Origin: an uncultured Collinsella sp.
GTDB taxonomy: Bacteria; Actinomycetota; Coriobacteriia; Coriobacteriales; Coriobacteriaceae
Reading direction: 5' to 3'
DNA: 6,114 bases
Assembly: GCA_958346165.1 (NCBI GenBank)
Contig: CATVQO010000094.1
Coordinates: 1-6,114, forward strand
Positions within the stretch are counted from its first letter, which is position 1. Every line of letters begins with the position of its first letter. Shown in pieces: positions 1-6,083 of the stretch. A program made the translations under genes and the position numbers. The notes under the pieces are model-generated. The model saw only the letters and a list, made by a program, of their open reading frames with translations, ran no database searches and had not been told where the DNA came from.

Positions 1-545
1 GTCAGGTAGTTGTCGCGCTCGGTATCGGCCTGGACCTTCTCGATCGGCTGGCCCGAGGCGTCGGAAAGAATCTGGTTGAGCTCGCGACGGGTCTTCTTGA
101 TCTCCTCGGCCACGATCTCGATCTCGGTCTGCTGGCCCTGCGCACCGCCGCTAGGCTGGTGAATCATGACCTTGGAGTGCGGCAGGCAGAAGCGTTTGCC
201 CTTGGCGCCGGCCGAAAGCAGCACGGCGGCCATGGACGCGGCCATACCGACGCAGATGGTGGAAACCTGCGGCTTAATGAAGTTCATGGTGTCCAGAATC
301 GCCAGGCCAGAGTAGACCTCGCCGCCGGGCGAATTGATGTAGAGCGAGATATCCTTCTCGGCATCCTGGCTCTCAAGATGCAGCAGCTGGGCAACGACCA
401 GGTTGGCGCTGACGGAGTTGATCTCCTCGCCCAAGAAGATGATGCGGTCGTTGAGCAGGCGCGAATAGATATCATAGCTGCGCTCACCGCGCGGCGTCTG
501 CTCGATAACGTATGGCACGAGGGCGGAATCGAACTTGGCGATCAT
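1..545 (-). CDS. clpP: ATP-dependent Clp protease proteolytic subunit ClpP (C-terminus cut off by window edge)
   Basis: Serine peptidase (family S14) that forms the barrel-shaped protease core and degrades cytosolic proteins fed to it by an unfoldase such as ClpX or ClpC. Seen: 181 codons before the window ends. The full triad is present: Ser104 in GMAASMAA, His129 in MIHQP and Asp178 in ERDNYL, with the same 25- and 49-residue spacings as E. coli ClpP. The family blocks [18 protein letters not shown] and [13 protein letters not shown] are clear. Only about 15-20 C-terminal residues should be missing. In-frame ATGs lie at 557, 551 and 545; I chose 545 because GGAG stands 6 bases before it. 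Starting at 557 would add only MEMR. There is no long N-terminal propeptide. It lies 163 bases downstream of tig on the same strand, the usual order, with clpX expected beyond the left edge. Confidence 0.97.
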   Translation of the reverse strand, partial: MIAKFDSALVPYVIEQTPRGERSYDIYSRLLNDRIIFLGEEINSVSANLVVAQLLHLESQDAEKDISLYINSPGGEVYSGLAILDTMNFIKPQVSTICVGMAASMAAVLLSAGAKGKRFCLPHSKVMIHQPSGGAQGQQTEIEIVAEEIKKTRRELNQILSDASGQPIEKVQADTERDNYL

Positions 546-551
546 ACGCAT

Positions 552-555
552 CTCC
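552..555 (-). promoter_or_regulatory. Ribosome binding site of clpP
   Basis: GGAG on the minus strand, 6 bases before the ATG at 545. It overlaps the first of three in-frame ATG codons (557, 551, 545) and is the main reason to prefer the third. A weaker purine run, AAGAGAGAA, precedes the ATG at 557, so that start remains possible. Confidence 0.55.
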
Positions 556-570
556 ATTTCTCTCTTGCGG

Positions 571-581
571 ACCAAATTGGT
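571..581. repeat. 11-base palindrome upstream of clpP
   Basis: ACCAA-A-TTGGT is a perfect odd-length palindrome about 25-35 bases before the clpP start, just upstream of its ribosome binding site. It could be an operator or part of the leader structure. At this length chance occurrence is possible, so the functional reading is inference. Confidence 0.35.
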
Positions 582-591
582 TCTAGATAAA

Positions 592-632
592 CGTACGGTG
601 CCCGCATGCTATGCATTGGCTGGCACCGTACG
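592..632 (-). promoter_or_regulatory. Long perfect stem-loop between tig and clpP (leader hairpin, attenuator or tig terminator)
   Basis: CGTACGGTGCC (592-602) and GGCACCGTACG (622-632) are perfect 11-base inverted arms around a 19-base loop. The loop holds a second small hairpin, GCAT-GCT-ATGC (604-614). On the minus strand the stem is followed by TTTATC, a short U run. It could therefore be a weak intrinsic terminator for tig, an attenuator or stability element in the clpP leader, or a protein-binding dyad. It does not match the CIRCE or CtsR operators as I know them. The structure is seen directly; the role is inferred. Confidence 0.5.
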
Positions 633-637
633 AAGCA

Positions 638-651
638 ACCGGATAACCGGT
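638..651. repeat. Short inverted repeat ACCGG-ATAA-CCGGT
   Basis: Perfect 5-base arms around a 4-base AT-rich centre, just upstream (for clpP) of the long stem-loop at 592-632. It is one of three dyads packed into the tig-clpP gap. I could not find a convincing -35/-10 pair for clpP in this gap, so its relation to a promoter is unknown. Confidence 0.3.
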
Positions 652-708
652 GTATAACTTTACCCCATCACGGGCACATGCATGCGCTCGCGGGCAAGGT
701 GGCGAGAA

Positions 709-2007
709 TTACTCGGCGTCCCTGGCGGTCTCGTCGACCTCGGTCACCTTGGCGTTCTCGACCAGGTGGTCGACGGCCTTGGAACGACGGATGGACTCGC
801 GGACGGCAGGCATGCGGCCATCAGCGATGAACTCGGCCTTGGAAGCCTCGACATCCTTGACGCCGGCCTTCTCAAACTCGGCGTTGATGTCGTCCTCGGT
901 GACCTCAATCTTGAGCTCACGGGCGAGGGCGTCGAGCGCCAGGGACTCACGGGCAACGTCGTTGGCCTGCTTGTGCAGGTCGCCGATGAACTGCTCCATG
1001 GTCAGGCCGGAAGCGGGCAGCCAGGTGTCCAGCGTCATGCCGCGAGCAGCGAGGTTGGACAGGAAGTTCTGGCCAAGCTCCTCAAAGACAGACTGCTCGT
1101 AGTCGGCATCCATCTCGTCGAGCTGCAGGCGCTCGGCGAGAGCGGAGACGCAACGGTTCTCCTTCTCGGCCGGCAGGCGGGAAGCCTTATCCTGCTCGAT
1201 CTCGATCTTGATGGCGTCGCGCATAGCGTCGATGCTGTCGAAGCCAAAGTCGGACTTGACGAGCTCGTCGGTGAGCTCGGGGGTGTTGCGGACCTTGATG
1301 CCCTTGACGGTGACCTCGACGGTGTGGGTCTCGGCCTCCTCGCCCTCCTCGACCTCGTCGGTCCAGGTGACGGACTTGACGTCGTCAACGTTGGCGCCGA
1401 TCAGGGCCTCGTTGAACTCCTTGGGGTTGCTGTCGCTACCGGCGATGAGCATACGGCCCTCGGCGGCAAAGTTGTCGGCGTTCTCGACGGCCTTGAGGTC
1501 GACGGTGACGTAATCCTCGGCCTCGACGGCGCGACCCTCGACGTCCTCGAAGGTGGCACGGTAGTTGAGGAGCATCTCGACCTGGTTGTTGATCTCGGAC
1601 TCGGTGACCTCCGCAGGGGGCATCTCGATCTCGACAGCGTCGAAGGAGGAGAGCTCAGCAGCAGGACGCAGGGAGAACTCGACGGTGTAGGTGTAGTCCT
1701 CGTGATCCTTGGCGAGGTCGAGCTCCTTGTAGTCACCGTTCTTGGTGGGGACGATGTCCAGCTCGTTGAGGACGGCGGGCTCGTTGGCGGCGATCAGGTC
1801 GTTGGTGGCCTGAGCGAGGGTAGCCTCGGCGCCAAGAGCGGAGTCGATGACCGGACGGGGAGCCTTACCGGCGCGGAAGCCCGGGAAGCGGTACTTCTTG
1901 GCGGTGTCCTTGTAAGCCTTCTTGATCGCGGCGTCGACGTCGGCGGCCGGGATGGTGACCGTAGCGGTGAGCTTGGCGTCCTTGACGTCAGAAGCGGTGA
2001 TGTTCAA
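709..2007 (-). CDS. tig: Trigger factor (ribosome-associated chaperone with PPIase-like domain)
   Basis: Binds ribosomal protein L23 at the exit tunnel and shields nascent chains. With the TTG start at 2007 the protein has 432 residues, the same length as E. coli trigger factor. Domains: N-terminal ribosome-binding domain (1 to about 115) with the signature GFRAGKAP at 43-50; FKBP-like PPIase domain (about 155-240); C-terminal chaperone domain (about 245-432) opening with NTPELTDELV and ending in an acidic tail and TAA. Start choice: a perfect AGGAGG (2014-2019) lies 6 bases before TTG 2007. GTG at 2010 is only 3 bases from it, and upstream ATGs at 2022 and 2064 would place the AGGAGG inside the gene. 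The TTG start also gives GFR at 43-45 exactly as in E. coli. The PPIase active-site loop is diverged (NPKEF where E. coli has IPGFE). It lies between tRNA-Leu and clpP, all co-directional. Confidence 0.96.
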   Translation of the reverse strand: MNITASDVKDAKLTATVTIPAADVDAAIKKAYKDTAKKYRFPGFRAGKAPRPVIDSALGAEATLAQATNDLIAANEPAVLNELDIVPTKNGDYKELDLAKDHEDYTYTVEFSLRPAAELSSFDAVEIEMPPAEVTESEINNQVEMLLNYRATFEDVEGRAVEAEDYVTVDLKAVENADNFAAEGRMLIAGSDSNPKEFNEALIGANVDDVKSVTWTDEVEEGEEAETHTVEVTVKGIKVRNTPELTDELVKSDFGFDSIDAMRDAIKIEIEQDKASRLPAEKENRCVSALAERLQLDEMDADYEQSVFEELGQNFLSNLAARGMTLDTWLPASGLTMEQFIGDLHKQANDVARESLALDALARELKIEVTEDDINAEFEKAGVKDVEASKAEFIADGRMPAVRESIRRSKAVDHLVENAKVTEVDETARDAE

Positions 2008-2013
2008 CACGTT

Positions 2014-2019
2014 CCTCCT
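2014..2019 (-). promoter_or_regulatory. Strong Shine-Dalgarno sequence of tig
   Basis: A perfect AGGAGG with a 6-base gap (AACGTG) to TTG at 2007, and a 3-base gap to GTG at 2010. Read as codons it would be Arg-Arg in the longer ATG-initiated version. It therefore argues for initiation at TTG or GTG rather than at the ATGs at 2022 or 2064. Confidence 0.75.
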
Positions 2020-2031
2020 CATACTGCCCAG

Positions 2032-2061
2032 CTTATCTGAGGTGCTGGTACCTTTATGCAA
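2032..2061 (-). promoter_or_regulatory. Possible sigma-70-type promoter for tig
   Basis: On the minus strand TTGCAT (2056-2061) is followed after 18 bases by GATAAG (2032-2037), four of six matches to TATAAT. The expected transcript start near 2025 would leave a leader of about 18 bases to the TTG start. The ATG at 2064 would lie outside that transcript. The match is modest and read by eye only. Confidence 0.3.
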
Positions 2062-2070
2062 CAAAGAGTC

Positions 2071-2090
2071 GCGACGGCCAGGGCCGACGC
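2071..2090 (-). terminator. Possible terminator hairpin after tRNA-Leu
   Basis: On the minus strand GCGTCGGC-CCTG-GCCGTCGC forms an 8-base stem with one internal mismatch and a 4-base loop, 8 bases after the CCA end of the tRNA. GACTCTTTGTTG follows. The U run is short and offset by about 4 bases, so this may be a weak terminator or a 3'-processing structure separating the tRNA transcript from tig. Confidence 0.4.
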
Positions 2091-2098
2091 AAGTGCGA

Positions 2099-2182
2099 TG
2101 GTGCGGGCGAAAGGACTCGAACCTTCACGGGAATCCCACCAGAACCTAAATCTGGCGCGTCTACCAATTCCGCCACGCCCGC
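2099..2182 (-). tRNA. tRNA-Leu, anticodon UAG
   Basis: An 84-base class II tRNA including an encoded CCA end (2099-2101). Seen: acceptor arms GCGGGCG and CGCCCGC pair over 7 bases; the D arm has GCG/CGC around a loop with TTGG; the anticodon stem CCAGA/TCTGG encloses TTTAGGT. This puts the anticodon TAG at 2146-2148, which reads CUA and, by wobble, other CUN leucine codons. The extended variable arm is TGGGATTCCCGT, and the T arm is GAAGG-TTCGAGT-CCTTT. The long variable arm and U8/G9 context fit leucine tRNAs. It lies between the hydroxylase terminator and tig and appears to have its own promoter. Confidence 0.97.
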
Positions 2183-2201
2183 ATGAGCGCACAGACTAGG
2201 A

Positions 2202-2210
2202 ATGATAGCA
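2202..2210 (-). promoter_or_regulatory. Extended -10 promoter of tRNA-Leu
   Basis: TG-C-TATCAT on the minus strand is an extended -10 element with five of six matches to TATAAT. The predicted start near 2195 leaves a 5' leader of about 13 bases before the tRNA. No good -35 hexamer stands 16-18 bases upstream (GTGCGC at 17 bases), which is acceptable for an extended -10 promoter. Confidence 0.5.
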
Positions 2211-2268
2211 GATACGAACGACAAGCGCACGCACACCTTTTACAAGCTCACGACCTCACCACGAGTGC

Positions 2269-2298
2269 AAAAGGCGGGACGAGTTACCCCGCCCCGCC
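2269..2298 (-). terminator. Intrinsic terminator of the molybdenum hydroxylase operon
   Basis: On the minus strand GGCGGG (2298-2293) pairs with CCCGCC (2278-2273), followed at once by TTTT. The stem can gain a G-U pair. A second register using GGCGGG at 2293-2288 is also possible because the 5' arm is repeated. It lies 24 bases after the TAG stop of the Fe-S/Mo subunit gene and just before the tRNA-Leu promoter, a natural operon end. Confidence 0.8.
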
Positions 2299-2322
2299 AA
2301 TTACGACTTGTTCGCTAACCCG

Positions 2323-5154
2323 CTACTCCCCCAGCAGGGCCTTCTCGGGCGTGATCGGCAGCGAGCGCACCTGGTGGCCGGTGGCGTGCGCCACTGCCGA
2401 GGCCACGGCGGCGAGTGGCGTGTTGATGACGACCTCGCCGATCGACTTGGCGCCAAACGGGCCCGTCGGCTCGTAGCTCGGCTCAAAGGCCACGCGAATA
2501 CTGCCGATATCCAGGCGCGTGGGCAGCTTGTAGCTCATAAAGTTGCCGGTGCGCAGGCGGCCGCGCTCATCATGCTCGACGATTTCGTAGAGCGCGTGGC
2601 CGATACCCTGGGCAATGCCGCCCTCGGCCTGGACGCGCGCGAGCACCTCGTTGATCACGGTGCCGCAGTCCACAGCCGCCGCGTAGTCCACCACAGTCAC
2701 CTTGCCGGTGGCCTTGTCGACCTCGACCTCGGCAATGCCGGCCATAAACGGCGGGGGCGAAACGGGCAGGCAGGCAGAGGCATGCGAGGTGAGCGCGTCG
2801 CCGCCTGCGATGTTCTTGACGCACAGGTTGGCAAAGTCGCGCAGCGTGAGGTAGCGGTTCTGCTCACGCGCGGCACGCTCGTCGGACAGGCGCACGTACT
2901 GACCATCAAAGACCACGTCGGCGGCGTCCACGTCCCACATCTGGGCGGCCTTGGCGCAGATCTTCTCACGCAGCTCGGTCGCGGCGTTCTTGGCGGCAAG
3001 GCCCGTCACGTACGTACCCGAGCTCGCGTACGAGCCGGCATCGAACGGCGACACGTCGGTGTCCACGCCGCGTACCACGATCATTGAACTCTCCACGCCC
3101 AGCTCCTCGGCGGCAATCTGCGCCAGGATCGTGTCGACGCCCATGCCGTTATCGGTGGCGCCGGTGCCAATGGTAATGAAGCCGTCCTCTTCCAGGCGCA
3201 TGTCGATGCCGGCGATATCCACGTTGGAGATGCCCGAGCCCTGCATGGTAAGCGCGCAGCCCAGGGCGCGCACGCGGTCGCCCAGGTCCACGGCCAGCGG
3301 CTTGTCGCGCCAGCCGATCATGTCCATCGCGCGCAGCAGGCAGCGGTCGAGCGCGCAGGCGTTGAGCTTCTCGTTGTAGTACTGCGGCATGATCTCGCCC
3401 TCGTGCACGATGTTCTTAAGGCGCAGGTCGGCGGGGTCCATGTGCAGCATGTCGGCGAGTTCGTTGACAGCGCTCTCCACGGCAAACTGGCCCTGGGTGG
3501 CACCGTAGCCGCGATAAGCGCCGCCGCGGTTGGTGTTGGTGTAGACGGCGTCCCAGCTAAAGCGGCTCGCCTTCACGTGGTTGTAGATGGGCAGGCTCTT
3601 GTGGCCCGAAAGGCCAATCGTCGTGGTGGCGTGCTCGCCGTACGCGCCGGCGTTGGACAGCGTGTGCAGATCGATGGCCGTGATGGTGCCGTCGTTCATA
3701 GCGCCCAACTTAACGGTCATCTGCATCTGGTGGCGCGAGTTGCCCGCGGTGATAGTCTCCTCGCGGGTGTAGCAGCAGTAGCTCGGACGGCCGGTCTGCT
3801 GGGTCACGAACGCCACGAAGATCTCACAGCAACCCGTCTGCTTGGAGCCAAAACCGCCGCCGATGCGCGGCTTGATGACCTGCACCTGCGACTGCGGAAT
3901 GTCGAGCGACTGCGCGACCATGCGGCGCACGTGGAAGGGCACCTGCGTAGAGGTGGTCACCGAGATGCGGCCAAAGGCGTCGGTCGTCGCGAAGGCGCGG
4001 AAGGTTTCCATGGGCGCGGTCTGCGTGGCCTGGCTGGTGTAGGTGCGCTCAAAGACGATGTCGCTCTGGGCGAAGGCCTCGTCCAGGTCGCCATAATCGC
4101 TGGTACCGCTGCACACCAGGTTGCGCGGGACATCGCCGCCCTGCGGGAACATAAAGGTCACGTCGCCCTCGGGATGGACCACGATGTCGTTATCGAGTGC
4201 CTGGGTAAAGTCGAGCAGCGGCTCGAGCACCTCATAGTCGACCTTGATGAGCTTGAGCGCCTTGTCGGCAGCCTCCTCGGTCTCGGCGGCGACGATCGCC
4301 ACCTCCTCGTTTTGGTAACGGACGAGGTTCTCGAGAATTAGGCGGTCGTAGGGACTCGGCTGCGGATAGCTCTGGCCAGCGATGGTAAAGCGGCGCTTGG
4401 GCACGTCCTCATAGGTGTAGACGCCCACGACGCCGGGCACCTTCAGGGCGCGCGACGTATCGATGGAGCGAATCTTGGCGCGGGCATAGGGGCTGCGCTT
4501 GAGTTTGACGATGAGCGCACCGGCGGGCACCATATCGCCGGTGTAGACGGGACGACCCTCGAGCAGGGCCTTCGAGTCCTTCTTGGGCTGCTTCTTGGTG
4601 ATCTGCTTGTACGCGACGCCGTCGGAGCTCGTGTCGTTGACCGGAAGCTCGGGCATCTCGAAGCCAACCTGCACGCCAGACTCATTGAGGAAGCGCACGA
4701 TGGCGCGCAGCTGGCTCTCGTAACCGCTGCAACGGCAGAGGTTGCCGGCGAGCTGGCGAGAGAGCTCCTCGCGCGTGGCGACGAGGCTCGGGTCCTCCTT
4801 GGCGGCGCGGGCAAGCGCCAGAACGTTCATGATGAGGCCGGGGGCGCAAAAACCGCACTGCTCGGCACCTTCGGCAGCCATTGCGCGGGCAAGCGCCTCA
4901 GACTCGGCCTTGAGACCCTCGAGCGTGGTGATGGAGCGGCCCTCAACACGCGCAGCGGGAACCGAGCAGCTCAGCACTGGGTCGCCGTCGAGCCACACCG
5001 TGCACAGGCCGCAGTTGGTGGTCTCGCAGGCGCAGCGCACCGACGCGCAGCCCTGCTCGCGCAACAGCGCAAAGAGCATGGTGTCGGGGGCAATCTGAAC
5101 CTTGACCTTGCGGCCGTTGAGCGTAAAGGAAAGATCGATGAGTTTGGCAGCCAT
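2323..5154 (-). CDS. Molybdenum hydroxylase, fused [2Fe-2S] and molybdopterin-binding subunit (xanthine dehydrogenase family, XdhD-like)
   Basis: Catalytic subunit of a xanthine dehydrogenase/aldehyde oxidase-type enzyme; it hydroxylates a substrate at a molybdopterin centre and passes electrons through two [2Fe-2S] clusters to FAD on the partner. Seen in 943 aa: plant-ferredoxin-type cluster Cys43-x4-Cys48-x2-Cys51-x11-Cys63; second cluster CGFC (100-103) with CRC (140-142); a Lys-rich linker at about 158-195 where eukaryotic enzymes carry the FAD domain; then the Mo domain from about 200. Mo-domain marks: IGGGFGSKQ (431-439), AYRGYG with Arg548 at the position of bovine Arg880, and GAKSIGE (901-907) whose Glu907 is the expected catalytic base. 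The usual ExGQG loop reads TDNGMG (667-672), so the Gln is Met671. Gln439 replaces the xanthine-contacting Glu802 of bovine enzyme. The ATG shares a base with the upstream stop and has GAGG 7 bases before it. Fused Fe-S/Mo with separate FAD resembles E. coli YgfM/XdhD (XdhD about 956 aa). The substrate is undetermined: purine, other N-heterocycle or aldehyde. Confidence 0.93.
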   Translation of the reverse strand: MAAKLIDLSFTLNGRKVKVQIAPDTMLFALLREQGCASVRCACETTNCGLCTVWLDGDPVLSCSVPAARVEGRSITTLEGLKAESEALARAMAAEGAEQCGFCAPGLIMNVLALARAAKEDPSLVATREELSRQLAGNLCRCSGYESQLRAIVRFLNESGVQVGFEMPELPVNDTSSDGVAYKQITKKQPKKDSKALLEGRPVYTGDMVPAGALIVKLKRSPYARAKIRSIDTSRALKVPGVVGVYTYEDVPKRRFTIAGQSYPQPSPYDRLILENLVRYQNEEVAIVAAETEEAADKALKLIKVDYEVLEPLLDFTQALDNDIVVHPEGDVTFMFPQGGDVPRNLVCSGTSDYGDLDEAFAQSDIVFERTYTSQATQTAPMETFRAFATTDAFGRISVTTSTQVPFHVRRMVAQSLDIPQSQVQVIKPRIGGGFGSKQTGCCEIFVAFVTQQTGRPSYCCYTREETITAGNSRHQMQMTVKLGAMNDGTITAIDLHTLSNAGAYGEHATTTIGLSGHKSLPIYNHVKASRFSWDAVYTNTNRGGAYRGYGATQGQFAVESAVNELADMLHMDPADLRLKNIVHEGEIMPQYYNEKLNACALDRCLLRAMDMIGWRDKPLAVDLGDRVRALGCALTMQGSGISNVDIAGIDMRLEEDGFITIGTGATDNGMGVDTILAQIAAEELGVESSMIVVRGVDTDVSPFDAGSYASSGTYVTGLAAKNAATELREKICAKAAQMWDVDAADVVFDGQYVRLSDERAAREQNRYLTLRDFANLCVKNIAGGDALTSHASACLPVSPPPFMAGIAEVEVDKATGKVTVVDYAAAVDCGTVINEVLARVQAEGGIAQGIGHALYEIVEHDERGRLRTGNFMSYKLPTRLDIGSIRVAFEPSYEPTGPFGAKSIGEVVINTPLAAVASAVAHATGHQVRSLPITPEKALLGE

Positions 5155-6068
5155 TAGCGCACCTCGCTAGAATCGACGCCGGGCACGCGGCGGCAGGAAT
5201 ACTCGTCCGTGGCAAACTTGGGGACCTGCACGGTCTCGAGCTCGCGGGCAAGCGCGGCCGAAAGCTCGATGCCGGCGGCGCGGCGCACGGCCTGGATGGC
5301 GAGCGGGGCCGAGATGCGGCGGCGGTAGTCGGCCGAGCCCCACAGGTTGGTGCCGTAGCTCAGGGCACGCACGGATGCCGCTAGGGCACGCAGCTCGTCC
5401 TCAGAAGGTTGCTCGTTCACCAGGCCACACGCCTCGCCCTGCAGCAAGGTCGCGCGCAGCGGACGGGCGCCCACGGTGACATGCCAGGTGTTATCCCACC
5501 AGACGGCGGTGACGTTTAAGGAGGGGAAGTCGGTCGCGGCCTTGCGCACAGCCTCATAGCTCGCGCGGTAATCGTGCTTAACGACCACGACGTGCTCGAT
5601 CACGTCACGCACGTAGCCCATGTCCACGAACTCGGCGAGCGGCACGCGGCCGGCACCCGTCAGCTCAACATAGGAGTCGAGCGCCAGGAACGCCGAGAGC
5701 ACGTCCGAGAAGCCAAAGCGGCCGTAGATGCTGCCGCCCACCGTGGCGGTGTTGCGCAGCTGCACGCCCACGATGTCGTGGACGGCGAACTCAAAGACAT
5801 TGTTGACAAGCGCGTTGAGCCCGGCATGACGCTCGAGCTGGCGCAGGGTGCACATGGCACCGATGCGAAACTCGGTCTCGGTCTCCTCGATCTGATCGAG
5901 TCCGCAGGCCGAAAGGTCAATCGCCGTCGCCACGCGACGCGAACCCAGGCGCATCCAGATGCCGCCGCCCACAATCTTGTTGTTGCGGTTCTTCTGCAAG
6001 AGCTCATAGGCTTCGGCCGCGTTTCCAACACGGACGTAGGTACCGAACTTGAGCACGTTCTCCCCCAT
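5154..6068 (-). CDS. Molybdenum hydroxylase FAD-binding subunit (CO dehydrogenase flavoprotein/XdhB-YgfM family)
   Basis: Carries FAD and passes electrons from the Fe-S clusters of the partner subunit to an external acceptor such as NAD+ or a redox protein; cytosolic, with no signal peptide or membrane segment. Seen in 304 aa: N-terminal FAD-binding domain (about 5-170) with the two flavin pyrophosphate loops, VGGGIWMRLG (33-42) and NTATVGGSIYGRFGFSD (106-122). A C-terminal domain follows (about 170-265), with SADYRRRI (245-252) near its end as in the CO_deh_flav_C family. A tail of about 40 residues continues beyond it. The start is uncertain: ATG 6068 has only an adjacent GAAGAG, while GTG at 6056 follows GGGGGAG by 3 bases and would begin MLKFGTYVR, the usual family N-terminus. 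The stop TAA shares its last base with the ATG of the Fe-S/Mo gene, so the two form an operon. It is longer than E. coli YgfM (about 259 aa). Confidence 0.92.
   Translation of the reverse strand: MGENVLKFGTYVRVGNAAEAYELLQKNRNNKIVGGGIWMRLGSRRVATAIDLSACGLDQIEETETEFRIGAMCTLRQLERHAGLNALVNNVFEFAVHDIVGVQLRNTATVGGSIYGRFGFSDVLSAFLALDSYVELTGAGRVPLAEFVDMGYVRDVIEHVVVVKHDYRASYEAVRKAATDFPSLNVTAVWWDNTWHVTVGARPLRATLLQGEACGLVNEQPSEDELRALAASVRALSYGTNLWGSADYRRRISAPLAIQAVRRAAGIELSAALARELETVQVPKFATDEYSCRRVPGVDSSEVR
5162..5165 (-). promoter_or_regulatory. Ribosome binding site of the Fe-S/Mo subunit gene, within the FAD subunit gene
   Basis: GAGG, 7 bases before the ATG at 5154, lying inside the last codons of the upstream gene. 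With the TAATG stop/start overlap it points to coupled translation and balanced output of the two subunits. Confidence 0.55.
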
Positions 6069-6083
6069 CTCTTCACTTGTCCA

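Noticed and set aside
159..590. A 143-aa plus-strand open frame opposite clpP
   Set aside because: The minus strand encodes ClpP with the complete catalytic triad over the same bases, so the plus-strand frame is a shadow.
592..632. A CIRCE (HrcA) or CtsR heat-shock operator upstream of clpP
   Set aside because: The arms CGTACGGTGCC share neither the TTAGCACTC-type half-site nor the GGTCAAA tandem repeats, so only an unassigned dyad is reported.
682..2040. A 452-aa plus-strand open frame opposite tig
   Set aside because: It mirrors the trigger factor gene almost exactly. The protein is a Leu/Val/Gly/Asp-rich low-complexity shadow, as expected when GC-rich third positions remove stops on the antisense strand, and no domain is recognisable.
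2099..2182. tRNA-Leu as an integration (att) site for a mobile element
   Set aside because: The flanks are a terminator plus metabolic operon on one side and tig on the other. There is no integrase and I saw no repeat of the tRNA 3' end within the window.
2223..2252. TTGTAA or TTGTCG as the -35 of the tRNA-Leu promoter
   Set aside because: TTGTCG lies only 11 bases from TATCAT and TTGTAA lies much too far away. The extended -10 with no good -35 is the better reading.
3403..4341. A 312-aa plus-strand open frame opposite the Mo subunit gene (also 2308-3087)
   Set aside because: These are antisense shadows of a gene with clear cofactor motifs. They are rich in His, Arg, Val and Gly with no family resemblance, and have no sign of their own start context.
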